Below, piece by piece: positions 9,913 through 19,415 of a DNA stretch of 64,000 nucleotides. The position numbers were made by a program, and so were the translations under genes. Source of the DNA: JBBQSN01 sp963825505 (GTDB lineage: Bacteria > Actinomycetota > Actinomycetes > Actinomycetales > CAWJMD01); NCBI GenBank assembly GCA_963825505.1, contig CAWGTL010000004.1, forward strand, positions 124,001 to 188,000, in the 5' to 3' direction. The first letter of the stretch is position 1; each line of letters begins with the position of its first letter. Under the pieces are notes generated by a model. The model saw nothing but the letters and a program-made list of their open reading frames with translations, ran no database searches and was not told the origin of the DNA.

Positions 9913-10598
9913 CGGGGTGCCTCGACCGCGTAGCCGACGCCCCTGACGGTGCGGACCGGTTGCCCTGCACCGAGCTTCGCCCGCAGCTGGGCGACGTGGA
10001 CGTCGACCGTGCGGGTCCCGGCGGCGGCCGCGTACCCCCACACCGCGCTGAGCAGCTGCTCGCGGGTGTGCACCTGACCGGGTCGACGCGCGAGGTGGGC
10101 GAGGAGCTCGAACTCGGTGGTGGTGAGCGACACCTCGGAGCCGGCGACGTGCACCCGGCGGGCGCCGACGTCGACCACCACGTCACCGACGACGAGCACG
10201 TCGGACGGTGCGGGTCCGGCCGAGCGCCGCAGCACCGCGCGCACCCGGGCCACCAGCTCGCGCGGGCTGAACGGCTTGGTGACGTAGTCGTCCGCGCCCA
10301 GCTCGAGGCCGAGGACGCGGTCGACCTCGTCGTCGCGCGCCGTCACCAGCAGCACCGGGGTCGCGTCGCCCTCGGCACGCAGGCGGCGCAGCACCTCGAG
10401 GCCGTCGCTGCCGGGGAGCCCGACGTCGAGCAGGACCGCGACGGGCCGCTCCCGGCGCACGGCGGCCAGTGCCGTCACGCCGTCGCGGACCACGATCGGC
10501 GAGAAGCCGTCGCGGCGCAGGTAGAGGGTGACGACGTCGCTGATGGCCGGGTCGTCCTCGGCCACCAGGACCACGCCCCTGCCGGGCTGCGACGTCAC
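9909..10598 (-). CDS. OmpR/PhoB-family response regulator
   Basis: A 229-residue regulator. The receiver domain has the acidic pair in LVAEDDPAI, the phospho-acceptor Asp near residue 58 (VLLDVGLPGSDGLEV) and the conserved Lys in DYVTKPFSPREL. The C-terminal winged helix is OmpR type (LTTTEFELLAHLARRPGQV, RTVDVHVAQLRAKL, RTVRGVGYAVE). It binds DNA as a dimer once phosphorylated by the adjacent kinase. It is the first gene of the pair, starting at GTG 10598, and lies 21 bases downstream of the gene for a secreted protein on the same strand. Confidence 0.94.
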   Translation of the reverse strand: MTSQPGRGVVLVAEDDPAISDVVTLYLRRDGFSPIVVRDGVTALAAVRRERPVAVLLDVGLPGSDGLEVLRRLRAEGDATPVLLVTARDDEVDRVLGLELGADDYVTKPFSPRELVARVRAVLRRSAGPAPSDVLVVGDVVVDVGARRVHVAGSEVSLTTTEFELLAHLARRPGQVHTREQLLSAVWGYAAAAGTRTVDVHVAQLRAKLGAGQPVRTVRGVGYAVEAPR

Positions 10599-10619
10599 GG
10601 TGGCGATGATGCCAGCGGC

Positions 10620-11045
10620 TCAGGGCCGGCCGGTGCAGAACGCGGTCATCCGCTGCCGCACGCGGTCGGTGCGCCCGACCACCTGGTCGACGCGCCGCTC
10701 GGCCCGGTCGGCCCGCTCGCGCAGCCGGTCGGCGACGCGGTCGCGGCCGGCGTCCTGCGCCCGGTCGGCCGCGGCGCGCATCCACGCCACGGACCCGGCG
10801 GTCCCGGCGTCGCCGCGGACGCGCTCCACCCACGCCTCGCCCCGCTCGAGGACCTTCGGTCCGGTCTCGGTGCAGAACCTCTCGACCTTCTCCGCCGGGA
10901 CGGTGACCGTCACCGAGCCGTCCGGGTTGCGGGTCGCGGACGACGACGGCGTCTCGGCGGAGGCGGTGGCGGCGCCGGCCCCCACCACGACGGCGGAGGC
11001 GAGCACGGAGGCCAGCAGGGGGGTCAGCAGGGTGGTGGTGCGCAC
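10620..11045 (-). CDS. small secreted protein of unknown function
   Basis: A 141-residue exported protein. GTG 11045 follows a strong AAGGAG ribosome site. The N-terminus is a Sec signal peptide (RTTTLLTPLLASVLASAVVV, cleavage near ATASAE). The mature part is helical and highly charged, with heptad-like arginines and two cysteines (RFCTETG and AFCTGRP) that could form a disulfide. I do not recognise the family. Its place just before a two-component system on the same strand suggests cotranscription, and that the sensor may monitor envelope state; this is inference. Confidence 0.7.
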   Translation of the reverse strand: MRTTTLLTPLLASVLASAVVVGAGAATASAETPSSSATRNPDGSVTVTVPAEKVERFCTETGPKVLERGEAWVERVRGDAGTAGSVAWMRAAADRAQDAGRDRVADRLRERADRAERRVDQVVGRTDRVRQRMTAFCTGRP

Positions 11046-11176
11046 GGTGGGCTCCTTCGTGGGCCGGCGCGGGTCGCCGGCGGTCCTCGAAGGGTCGGCG
11101 GGCGACGTCCGGCGCCGGTGAGCGCCGTGTTCGGGTCCTGCAAAGGCCGGGCCGGCCAGGTCGGCAGGCCGCCGGA

Positions 11177-13072
11177 TCAGGTGAGGACGTGCCCCGGGCG
11201 GTCGTCGAGACGCGCCACCCGGGCGGCGACGTCGCGGGCCACCGTCCGCGCGGTGAGCCCGATCTCCTCGAGCACCTCCTGGCGCGAGCCGTGGTCGTGG
11301 AACGCGCACGGGATGCCGACGTCGTGCAGCGGCACGGCGACCCCCAGGTCGCGCATCTCCTGCGCCAGCCGGGCGCCCACGCCGCCGACCCGCACGCCGT
11401 CCTCGACCGTGACCACCAGCCGGTGCGCGCGGACGAGGTCGAGCAGGGCGGGATCGACCGGGAGCACCCAGCGCGGATCAACCACCGTGGCCGAGATCCC
11501 TTGCGCGGCAAGGCGCTTGGCGACCTCGAGCGCCATCATGGCCAGTGAGCCGACCGACACCACGAGCACGTCGTTGCCGTCGCCGCGTGCCAGGACGTCG
11601 ACGCCGCCGACCCGCTCCAGGGCGGGGATGTCGTCCGGCACGGAGTCGCGGGCGATCCGCAGCACGGTGGGGGCGTCGGCGACCTCGACCGCCTCGCCCA
11701 GCTCCTCCACGAGCCGGGTGGCGTCGCGGGGGGCGGCCACCCGCACGCCGGGCACCACCTGCAGCACCGACAGGTCCCACATGCCGTGGTGGCTGGCGCC
11801 GTCCGGCCCGGTGACGCCGGCCCGGTCGAGCACGAAGGTGACGCCGGCGCGGTGCAGGGCGACGTCCATGAGCACCTGGTCGAAGGCGCGGTTGAGGAAC
11901 GTGGCGTAGACCGCCACCACGGGGTGCAGGCCGGTGAAGGCCAGGCCGGCGGCGCTGGTGACCGCGTGCTGCTCGGCGATGCCGACGTCGAAGACGCGAG
12001 AGGGGAACTCGGCCGCGAAGCGGTGCAGCCCGGTGGGGATCATCATCGCCGCCGTGATGGCGACGACGTCGTCGCGGCGGTGCCCGATCCGGACCAGCTC
12101 GTCGGCGAACTCGGAGGTCCACGTGCGGCCGGAGCCCGACACCGGGACCCCGGTCTCGGGGTCGATCACGCCGACGGCGTGGAACTGGTCGGCCACGTCC
12201 GCGATCGCCGGCGGGTAGCCCTTGCCCTTCACCGTGATGGCGTGGACGATGACCGGGCCGCCGTACGACTTCGCCTGCCGCAGAGCGCGTTCCATCACCT
12301 GCACGTCGTGGCCGTCGACCGGGCCGATGTACTTCAGGCCGAGGTCCTCGAACATGCCCTGGGGCGCGACGACGTCCTTGATGCCCTTCTTCACGCCGTG
12401 CAGCGCCTCGAACGCGAGCCGGCCGGGGGGACCGCTGCGCTGCAGCGTGCTCTTGCCCCACTCGAGGAAGCGCTCGTAGCCGCGGGTGGTGCGCAGGGTG
12501 GCGAGGTGGTGGGCCAGGCCGCCGATGGTCGGCGCGTAGGAGCGCTCGTTGTCGTTGACCACGATCACCAGCCGCCGGTCGTGGCCGGTGGCGATGTTGT
12601 TCAGGGCCTCCCAGGCCATGCCGCCGGTGAGGGCGCCGTCGCCGATGACGGCCACCGTGGTGCGGTCGGTCTCGCCCTGCAGCGCGCGGCCCTTGGCGAT
12701 CCCGTCGGCCCACGACAGGGACGACGACGCGTGCGAGCTCTCGACGACGTCGTGCTCGGACTCGGCCCGGCTCGGGTAGCCCGACATCCCGCCGCGGGTG
12801 CGCAGCCCGGAGAAGTCGTGCCGCCCGGTGAGCAGCTTGTGGACGTAGGACTGGTGCCCGGTGTCGAACACGATCGCGTCGCGCGGGGACTCGAACACGC
12901 GGTGCAGCGCCATGGTGAGCTCGACCACGCCGAGGTTCGGCCCGAGGTGGCCGCCGGTGCGGCTGATCGACTCGATCAGGAAGGTCCGGATCTCCTGGGC
13001 CAGGGCCGGCAGCTGGTCGGCGGGGAGCCGGCGGAGCGCGGCGGGGCCCGTGATGCCCTCCAGCAAGCTCAC
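11177..13072 (-). CDS. dxs: 1-deoxy-D-xylulose-5-phosphate synthase
   Basis: A 631-residue enzyme, the normal length for DXS. It condenses pyruvate and glyceraldehyde 3-phosphate, using thiamine diphosphate and Mg2+, to open the non-mevalonate isoprenoid pathway and supply precursors for thiamine and pyridoxal. Visible motifs: GGHLGPNLGVVELTMALH, the TPP-binding GDGALTGGMAWEALNN, the pyrimidine-domain DRAGVTGPDGASHHGMWD, and a C-terminal transketolase domain ending in VARLDDRPGHVLT. GTG 13072 was preferred over an upstream in-frame start because VSLLEGITGPAALRRLPADQ is the usual N-terminus. Confidence 0.97.
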   Translation of the reverse strand: MSLLEGITGPAALRRLPADQLPALAQEIRTFLIESISRTGGHLGPNLGVVELTMALHRVFESPRDAIVFDTGHQSYVHKLLTGRHDFSGLRTRGGMSGYPSRAESEHDVVESSHASSSLSWADGIAKGRALQGETDRTTVAVIGDGALTGGMAWEALNNIATGHDRRLVIVVNDNERSYAPTIGGLAHHLATLRTTRGYERFLEWGKSTLQRSGPPGRLAFEALHGVKKGIKDVVAPQGMFEDLGLKYIGPVDGHDVQVMERALRQAKSYGGPVIVHAITVKGKGYPPAIADVADQFHAVGVIDPETGVPVSGSGRTWTSEFADELVRIGHRRDDVVAITAAMMIPTGLHRFAAEFPSRVFDVGIAEQHAVTSAAGLAFTGLHPVVAVYATFLNRAFDQVLMDVALHRAGVTFVLDRAGVTGPDGASHHGMWDLSVLQVVPGVRVAAPRDATRLVEELGEAVEVADAPTVLRIARDSVPDDIPALERVGGVDVLARGDGNDVLVVSVGSLAMMALEVAKRLAAQGISATVVDPRWVLPVDPALLDLVRAHRLVVTVEDGVRVGGVGARLAQEMRDLGVAVPLHDVGIPCAFHDHGSRQEVLEEIGLTARTVARDVAARVARLDDRPGHVLT

Positions 13073-13215
13073 GTGCGTCCTCTCGGCGGTGGTCGGGGCA
13101 GTCGGCGGACAGCCCCGTGCCACCCGATTCTAGGCGGGGCGGCCGATCGCGGTCCCCTCGGAGGGCGCAGAGCGTGTGCAGGTCCGGTGCAGGCGTGGCC
13201 TCGCCGACGCGCCCG

Positions 13216-13587
13216 TCACAGCCGGGGGACGTACACCTGCCCGCGCAGCGCCCGCTCCACCAGCTGGACGGCGGTGCTCGCGGCGGCGAGCCGCTCCTGC
13301 TCGGCGTCCAGGACGTCCAGGCCCTCGGCCACCACGGCCGAGGGGAGGTAGCCGGCCAGGTCGGCGCGCAGCGCGGCCCGGGCGCTCTGCGTCCCGGCGG
13401 CCTGGGCCGCCACGAGCCGCGCGGTCAGCCGCACGAGCAGCAGCGGGTGGCGCAGCAGGACGGCGTGGCCGCGGTAGTCCGGCGGGCACAGGTCCAGCAG
13501 CCACGCGGTGGCACGGCGCTCCCAGCCGGGCGTTCCCGGCGGCGGCACCTCGGCCGGCCAGCCGGGCGGGGTGTAGGCGGCGTCCAC
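13216..13587 (-). CDS. hypothetical protein
   Basis: A 123-residue soluble protein, rich in Ala, Leu and Arg, with no motif I can name. It opens DAAYTPPGWPAEVPPPGTPGWE and mentions no cysteines beyond one in LLDLCPPDYRG. The frame has normal codon bias and no competing gene overlaps it. GTG 13587 is the only plausible start. It lies between dxs and the ROK regulator on the same strand. The function is unknown. Confidence 0.55.
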   Translation of the reverse strand: MDAAYTPPGWPAEVPPPGTPGWERRATAWLLDLCPPDYRGHAVLLRHPLLLVRLTARLVAAQAAGTQSARAALRADLAGYLPSAVVAEGLDVLDAEQERLAAASTAVQLVERALRGQVYVPRL

Positions 13588-13611
13588 GTCACCAGGATGA
13601 CGGGTCGCGAC

Positions 13612-14793
13612 CTACGCCTGGACGGGGACCGGCTCGACCGTCGGCAGGGTCGACGACAGCACCAGGGCGAGCGCCCCCAGGGTCTCGGCGCGCCGGCCCA
13701 GCCGGCTGGGCAGGATCTCGACGCGTCCGAGGGTGCCCGGCTTGCCCATCCGCTCCACGGCGGACCGCACCGGGCCGAGCAGCAGCTCGCCCGCCTCGGC
13801 GAGCTGGCCGCCCACCACGACGACCTCCGGGTTGAGCACGTTGCACAGCTGTCCGACCGCGAGCCCGATGGCGTGCCCGGCGTCGGCCACCACCCGTCGG
13901 CAGCCGGCGTCGCCGGCCACCGCCCGCGCCACCATCTGCTCGGCGTCGAGCGCGCCCTGCGTGGGGGCGAGCAGGCTGAGCAGGTGGCCGCTGCCGGCGA
14001 CCGTCTCGAGGCAGCCGCGGTTGCCGCAGCGGCAGATCGTCCCCGTCTCGTCGACCGTGACGTGGCCGATCTCGCCGGCCGTCCCGTGCGCCCCCCGGTA
14101 GAGACGGCCGTCGAGCACGAGACCGGCCCCGACCCCGGAGGCGACCTTGAGGTAGATCGCGTGCCGCCGTCCGCGGGCCGCGCCCCAGGCGACCTCGCCG
14201 AGGGCGCCGACGTTGGCGTCGTTCTCGATCAGGACGGGGACCTCCCACGCCTGCTGGAAGCGGGCCCGCAGGTCGGCCCCGGCCCACCCGGGCAGGATCG
14301 TCTCGCCCTCGACGCGGTGGGTGCGCTCGTCCAGCGGACCGGGGACGGCCACCCCGACGCCGAGGACGCGCTGCCCGTGGTCCTGCCCGTGCTCGGTGAG
14401 CAGCTCGTCGCCGAGGGCGCGCGACGCGGTGACGACGGCGTCGACCGACGCGTCGGCGTCCAGGGCCACCACCCGCTCCCCCAGCACCTGGTGCGCCAGG
14501 TCGGACACCGCGACCCGCACGTGGGTGTGCCCGACGCCGATCCCGACGACCAGCCCGTTCTCGCGGGCCAGCCCCACCACGCGGCCGCGTCGGCCTGCGC
14601 CGTCGGCCAGCACCTCCACCCGGCCCGACCCGGTCAGCTCGCGCACGATGGTGGAGACGGTGGCGGCCGACAGCCCGGTCTTGCGGGCGACGTCGGCCTG
14701 GGTGAGCTGGCCGTGCAGGCGCAGGACCGAGACCACCCGCTCACGGTTCGCGAGTCGAAGCGATGACGGTGACCCCGGCGCCCTTGCCTTCAC
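13612..14793 (-). CDS. ROK-family transcriptional regulator
   Basis: About 393 residues. An N-terminal MarR-like winged helix (QADVARKTGLSAATVSTIVREL) precedes a sugar-kinase-type ROK domain with LVVGIGVGHTHVRVAV, the phosphate-binding region, and the zinc motif CRCGNRGCLE. This is the NagC/Mlc/XylR layout, in which binding of a sugar or sugar phosphate controls DNA binding. The start is uncertain: GTG 14793 or TTG 14805 are both possible. It sits just downstream of the debranching enzyme on the same strand, so it probably belongs to the sugar-use module. Confidence 0.88.
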   Translation of the reverse strand: MKARAPGSPSSLRLANRERVVSVLRLHGQLTQADVARKTGLSAATVSTIVRELTGSGRVEVLADGAGRRGRVVGLARENGLVVGIGVGHTHVRVAVSDLAHQVLGERVVALDADASVDAVVTASRALGDELLTEHGQDHGQRVLGVGVAVPGPLDERTHRVEGETILPGWAGADLRARFQQAWEVPVLIENDANVGALGEVAWGAARGRRHAIYLKVASGVGAGLVLDGRLYRGAHGTAGEIGHVTVDETGTICRCGNRGCLETVAGSGHLLSLLAPTQGALDAEQMVARAVAGDAGCRRVVADAGHAIGLAVGQLCNVLNPEVVVVGGQLAEAGELLLGPVRSAVERMGKPGTLGRVEILPSRLGRRAETLGALALVLSSTLPTVEPVPVQA

Positions 14794-14869
14794 GAGTCGA
14801 AACAAAGCAGCGCCGCCGGGTGCACGTCAAGAGCACCGGGTGCACCACGGGACGTACCGGACCCGGAGG

Positions 14870-16952
14870 TCAGCCGACGACCCACCGCAAGCCGGCGCCC
14901 TCGGCCGCCACCACCTCGCCGGCGGCGTCGATCTCCACCGTGCAGGGCTCGCCTGCGACGACCAGTCCCTCGACCCGCAGCGCGCCGACCGGGCTCGGGC
15001 GCAGAGGGCGCAGCGTCGCGACCCCCGCCGGGACGTCGACCTGCAGCCCGAGCAGGACCTGCACGACGGCGACCGCCGACGTGACCGACCACGCCTGCGG
15101 GTGGCACGCGGCGGGGTACGGCACGGGCCGGCCGACCTCGCTGAGGGCGTCACCGGACCACAGCTCGGGCAGCCGGTAGCCGAACGCCTCGGCGGCCTCG
15201 ACCAGGCCGGTGAGCAGACCCGCGCCGCGGCCGCCCAGGCCTGCGCGCGAGAGCGCGAGCAGCGTGATGGCCGTGTCGTGCGGCCACACCGAGCCGCAGT
15301 GGTAGCTGAGCGGCGCGTACCCGCCGGACCTCGACGACATGGTGCGCAGGCCGAGCCCGGAGTCGTTGTCGTCGCGGGCGAGGACCTCGGCGACGAGCAC
15401 CTCGTCGTCGGGGTCGAGCAGGCCGGTGCCCGGCAGGTGGCCCATGTTGCTCGCGACGGCGTCGACCCTGGCCTTGTCGGCGTCCAGCGCCAGGGCCGGG
15501 TAGCGTCCGCCGTCGCCGTCGACCCAGAAGGCGTCGGCGAACCGCTGCCGGAGGCGGGCGGCGACCTCGCGGTAGCCCGCCACGTCGTCGTCACCGAACG
15601 CGGCCAGCAGGTCGGCGCCGTGCAGGAGCGCCTCGTGGGCGTACCCCTGCACCTCGGCGAGCGCGATCGGCGCGGTCGCCAGGCGCCCGTCCGCGAAGCG
15701 CACCGAGTCGCCGCTGTCCTTCCAGCCCTGGTTCGCCAGCCCGGTGCCCTCGGTGTCGACGTACTCGAGCAGGCCGTCGCCGTCGGCGTCGCCCCAGCGC
15801 ACGACCCAGTCCAGCGCCGCCCGGGCGGCCGGCAGGAGGGCCCGGACCTCGTCCTCGGGCATCCCCCAGCGCCACGCGTCGTGCAGGAGGCAGACGAACA
15901 GCGGCGTGGCGTCGACGGTGCCGTAGTAGACCGGTGGCAGGTGCGTCCCGGTCTCCCCGATCACGGTCTCCGCCCGGCGCAGCTCGTGCATGATCTTGCC
16001 CGGCTGCTGCTGGGACGGGACGTCGTCGACGGTGCCCTGCAGGCCGGCCAGGGTGCGCAGCGTGCCGCCGGCCAGGTCGGTGCCGAGCGGCAGCGCCATC
16101 CGCGCCGCCCAGATGCTGTCGCGGCCGAACAGGGTGAGGTACCAGGGCGCTCCCGGCGCCGGCGAACGCGTCGTCGGGGAAGCCGGTGCGCACCATCCGC
16201 AGCGCGTCGAGGTCGGCCAGGGAGGCCTCGACCCAGCGGGCCAGCCGCCGGTCGTCGGCCCGGACCGACGGCGCCGTCGCGAGCGACGCCGGCGCGGGCG
16301 CCGGCCCGACCACGCCACCGGTGTCGGTCACCTCGATCTCCCACGAGAGCTCCACCACCGCTCGCGGGCCGATCGTCGCGGTCCAGGTCGCCACGGCTCC
16401 CCCGCCGCCGCCGCCGAGCTCGGCACCGGGCGCCCGGACGACGGTGGCGACGCCGTCGGCCTCCCACCGCAGCACCCCGTCGACGAGCCGCGCGGGGACG
16501 GGGGCGCCCGCGTGACCCTGCTTGACCAGGTCCATCGAGACGTGGTCGGACGCGAGGGCGAGCTCCACCCGTACCGGCACGGGTCCAGAGGCCGTGGAGG
16601 AGAGCAGGAACCGCTCGTGCACCCGACCCGGCGTCACCGTCCGGAGCCGGTCCAGCCGCACCGTCGGGTCCGGGACGGGGTCGCCGAGATGGCGCAGGAG
16701 ACCGGTGAAGCGCGCGGTGCCCGGTCCGGTGCGGGCGCTCGAGACCGGCTCCGGCTCCTCGCCGTCCACCGTCAGCACCGCGGTCGACAGGGCGCGCACG
16801 TCGGCGTGCAGGAGGCCCTGGGCGCCGGTGCCCCGCAGCTGGCCGTCGGTGCCCGAGGCCACCACGGTGGGGGCGCGCAGGCACAGCACGAGGTCGTGCA
16901 GCGCGGGCTGGAGGGGCGGCCGGTGCAGGGTCGCGCGGACGTCCTGGCTCAT
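14870..16952 (-). CDS. glycogen-debranching-type amylo-alpha-1,6-glucosidase, one frameshift
   Basis: About 693 residues after correction. The N-terminal glycogen-debranching domain (LVLCLRAPTVVASGTDGQLRG, GLLHADVRALS) leads into an (alpha/alpha)-barrel with WYLTLFGRDSIWAARMALPL, a tryptophan-rich QGYAHEALLHG and AWSVTSAVAVVQVLLGLQVD. An extra base at about 16151 breaks the frame between FAGAG and APWYLTLFGRDS; removing it restores the family motif. ATG 16952 has a GGAGG site. Such enzymes hydrolyse glucosidic bonds in alpha-glucans or related oligosaccharides; there is no signal peptide, so it acts in the cytoplasm. It is transcribed divergently from the LacI-ABC operon and shares its operator region. 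Confidence 0.85.
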
Positions 16953-17030
16953 TTCTCGGTTCCTCCGGCTGGGGCGTCTCGGCGGCCACATCTTGACAGG
17001 TGCGCGTCGGGGGGACAGGCTCCGACCACG

Positions 17031-17050
17031 TGATTTGATCGATCCAATCA
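17031..17050. promoter_or_regulatory. LacI-family operator between divergent sugar genes
   Basis: TGATTTGATCGATCCAATCA is palindromic at 18 of 20 positions and has the central CG typical of LacI-family sites. It lies between the debranching enzyme (minus) and the lacI gene (plus), 63 bases before the lacI start, in the least GC-rich stretch of the interval. A TTGACA box at 16993-16998 is nearby on the plus strand. The adjacent LacI protein is the obvious candidate to bind it and control both transcription units; this is inference. Confidence 0.75.
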
Positions 17051-17112
17051 GACCACGGGCGGACAGAACAGCCCCTGTTGCTGGCCGCCCCGGCGCAGCG
17101 ACGGAGGTGCGC

Positions 17113-18162
17113 GTGGCAGCGAGGCACACCCTCGACACCGTCGCCGAGCGCGCCCGGGTGAGCCGGCAGACGGTCTCGAACGTCCTGAACTCCCCCCACC
17201 TGGTGCGTCCCGACACCGCGCAGCGCGTGCGCGAGGTGATCGACGAGCTCGGGTACCGGCGGTCCCGCGCGGCCCAGCAGATGCGCACCCGCCGCTCGAT
17301 GCTGCTCGGACTGCGGCTCGAACCCGACCGTGGCGGCATCAACGGCGCGGTGCTCGACCGCTTCCTGCACGCCGTGGTCGACGCCGCGCAGGAGCGCGAC
17401 TACCGGGTCGTGCTGTTCACCGCCGACGACGACGAGCGCGAGATCGCCTCGTACTCCGAGCTCCTCGACACCGGCGAGGCCGACGGCTTCCTGCTCACCA
17501 GCACCCACCACGGCGACCCCCGCACGGCCTGGCTGGCCGAGCGCGGCGTCCCGTTCTCGACCTTCGGCCGGCCCTGGGGCGCGGCGGACCAGCACCACTC
17601 GTGGGTCGACGTCGACGGCGCGGCCGGGACGCGTGCGGCGGTCGAGCACCTCGTCGCCCTCGGGCACCGGCGGATCGGTTTCGTCGGCTGGCCGAGCGGT
17701 TCCGGCGTCGGCGACGACCGCCGCGACGGCTGGCGCGCTGCCGTGCGGGCCGCCGGCCTGCCCGCCGCCCGCGGGCTGCAGGCGTTCGTCGAGGACGGCG
17801 TGCCGCAGGGTCGCGCCGCGGCCGAGGCGCTGGTGTCCCGGCCCGATCCGCCGACCGCGCTGGTGTGCGCGAGCGACTCGCTCGCGCTCGGCGCCCTCGC
17901 CGCGGGCGACCGGGTGTCGGTCACCGGGTTCGACGACACCCCGGTGGCCAGGGCCGTCGGCCTGACCAGCGTCGCCCAGCCCGTGGTCCCTGCCGCCGCC
18001 GCGTGCCTCGAGCAGGTGCTCGAGGTGATCGGCGAGCGGGCCGAGGCCCCCCAGCACGTCCTGCTCGCCCCGACGCTGACCGTCCGGAGCTCCACCCAGA
18101 CCCCCGCCACCACCACCCACGAGCCGGCCCCCGCCGGCCGGAACCGAGGAGAACGAGCATGA
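17113..18162 (+). CDS. LacI-family transcriptional regulator
   Basis: A 349-residue repressor. The N-terminal helix-turn-helix and hinge helix are HTLDTVAERARVSRQTVSNV, then DTAQRVREVIDELGYRRSRA. The rest is a periplasmic-binding-protein-like effector domain (LGLRLEPDRGGINGAVLDRF, HRRIGFVGWPSGSGV, PTALVCASDSLALGAL, VTGFDDTPVA). GTG 17113 is preceded by GGAGG at five bases; an earlier GTG at 17107 is less well spaced. Its stop overlaps the binding-protein ATG (ATGA), so repressor and transporter are cotranscribed. The ligand is probably the imported sugar. Confidence 0.93.
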   Translation: MAARHTLDTVAERARVSRQTVSNVLNSPHLVRPDTAQRVREVIDELGYRRSRAAQQMRTRRSMLLGLRLEPDRGGINGAVLDRFLHAVVDAAQERDYRVVLFTADDDEREIASYSELLDTGEADGFLLTSTHHGDPRTAWLAERGVPFSTFGRPWGAADQHHSWVDVDGAAGTRAAVEHLVALGHRRIGFVGWPSGSGVGDDRRDGWRAAVRAAGLPAARGLQAFVEDGVPQGRAAAEALVSRPDPPTALVCASDSLALGALAAGDRVSVTGFDDTPVARAVGLTSVAQPVVPAAAACLEQVLEVIGERAEAPQHVLLAPTLTVRSSTQTPATTTHEPAPAGRNRGERA

Positions 18163-19415
18163 ACCGCACGCACCGCACGAGAGCGACGCTGGGCCTCGTC
18201 GCCGCTGCCACCCTCGCCCTGTCCGCCTGCGGCGGAAGCGGTTTCGACGAGGGTGACGGGGGCGGCTCGGACGAGAGCTCCTCCGCCGCAGGCCCGGCCT
18301 CGCTCGAGGTCCTCATCGGGTCGAGCGGTCCCGCCGAGACCGACGCCGTCACCGCTGCGGCCGACGCCTGGGCCGAGGAGAGCGGCAACACCGCCGAGGT
18401 CGTCGCCGCCCAGGACCTCAACCAGCAGCTCAGCCAGGGCTTCGCCGCCGGCTCGCCGCCCGACGTGTTCTACGTCAGCTCCGACCTCGTTGCCAGCTAC
18501 GCCTCCAACGGCTCGATCGAGGCGTACGCCGAGGACATGGAGAACGCCGACGACTTCTACCCGAACCTCAAGGAGGCGTTCACGGTCGACGGCACGTACT
18601 ACTGCGCGCCCAAGGACTTCTCCACCCTCGCGCTGGTGATCAACCAGGACGCCTGGACCGCGGCGGGTCTCACCGACGACGACATCCCCAGCACGTGGGA
18701 GGAGCTGCGCACGGTCGCCAAGACGCTCACCACCGGCAGCCAGGTCGGTCTGAGCACCAGCACCGAGTACCAGCGCCTGGGCGCCTTCATGGCCCAGGCC
18801 GGCGGCGGCCTGGTGGCGGACGGCGCAGCCGCGGCCGACAGCGAGGCCAACGTCGAGGCGCTCGACTACGTGAAGTCGATGCACGACGAGGGCACCTACA
18901 AGTGGGCGTCCGAGGTCGACGCCGGCTGGGGCGGCGAGGCGTTCGGCAGCGGCAAGGCCGCGATGACGATCGAGGGCAACTGGATCAAGGGCGCCCTGAC
19001 GAACGACTTCCCGGACGTCGACGCGGTCTTCGCGCCGCTGCCCGAGGGCCCGGAGGGCCAGGGCACGCTGACGTTCACCAACTGCTGGGGCATCGCCGCC
19101 GACAGCGAGAACAAGGAGGCTGCCAAGGAGTTCGTGGAGTACATGACCTCGGCCGACCAGCAGATGGAGTTCGCCACCGCGTTCGGGGTGATGCCGTCTG
19201 TGCAGTCGGCCGCCGACTCCTACCGCTCGGAGTTCCCGGACGACGCCGCGTTCATCGACGCCGCCGACTACGCCGAGGCGATCCCGAACAACGAGGGCAT
19301 CGCCGACGTGCTCGCCGACCTGAACGCCCAGCTCGAGGCGCTGGCGACCGCGGAGCCGGCGACGATCCTGGAGTCCGCCCAGGCCAACCTCGAGGCCGTG
19401 CTGGGCAGCTCGTGA
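18159..19415 (+). CDS. sugar ABC transporter substrate-binding lipoprotein
   Basis: A 418-residue binding protein of the extracellular solute-binding family 1. The signal peptide ends in the lipobox LALSACGG, so the mature protein is tethered to the outer face of the membrane by its cysteine. Two lobes follow, with a ligand-cleft pattern (PPDVFYVSSDLVASYASNG, FSTLALVINQDAWTAAGL, GKAAMTIEGNWIKGAL, FVEYMTSADQQMEFATAFG). The start has an AGGAGAACG ribosome site. First transporter gene of the lacI operon; the sugar is not evident, but the debranching enzyme next door favours an oligosaccharide. Confidence 0.93.
   Translation: MNRTHRTRATLGLVAAATLALSACGGSGFDEGDGGGSDESSSAAGPASLEVLIGSSGPAETDAVTAAADAWAEESGNTAEVVAAQDLNQQLSQGFAAGSPPDVFYVSSDLVASYASNGSIEAYAEDMENADDFYPNLKEAFTVDGTYYCAPKDFSTLALVINQDAWTAAGLTDDDIPSTWEELRTVAKTLTTGSQVGLSTSTEYQRLGAFMAQAGGGLVADGAAAADSEANVEALDYVKSMHDEGTYKWASEVDAGWGGEAFGSGKAAMTIEGNWIKGALTNDFPDVDAVFAPLPEGPEGQGTLTFTNCWGIAADSENKEAAKEFVEYMTSADQQMEFATAFGVMPSVQSAADSYRSEFPDDAAFIDAADYAEAIPNNEGIADVLADLNAQLEALATAEPATILESAQANLEAVLGSS

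Noticed and set aside
11786..13351. A 521-residue open frame antisense to dxs
   Set aside because: Shadow of a certain gene; composition typical of reverse-complemented coding DNA.
14745..14805. Two copies of TTCGACTCG near the ROK start, as a possible operator
   Set aside because: One copy encodes conserved residues of the protein; the pair is not palindromic.
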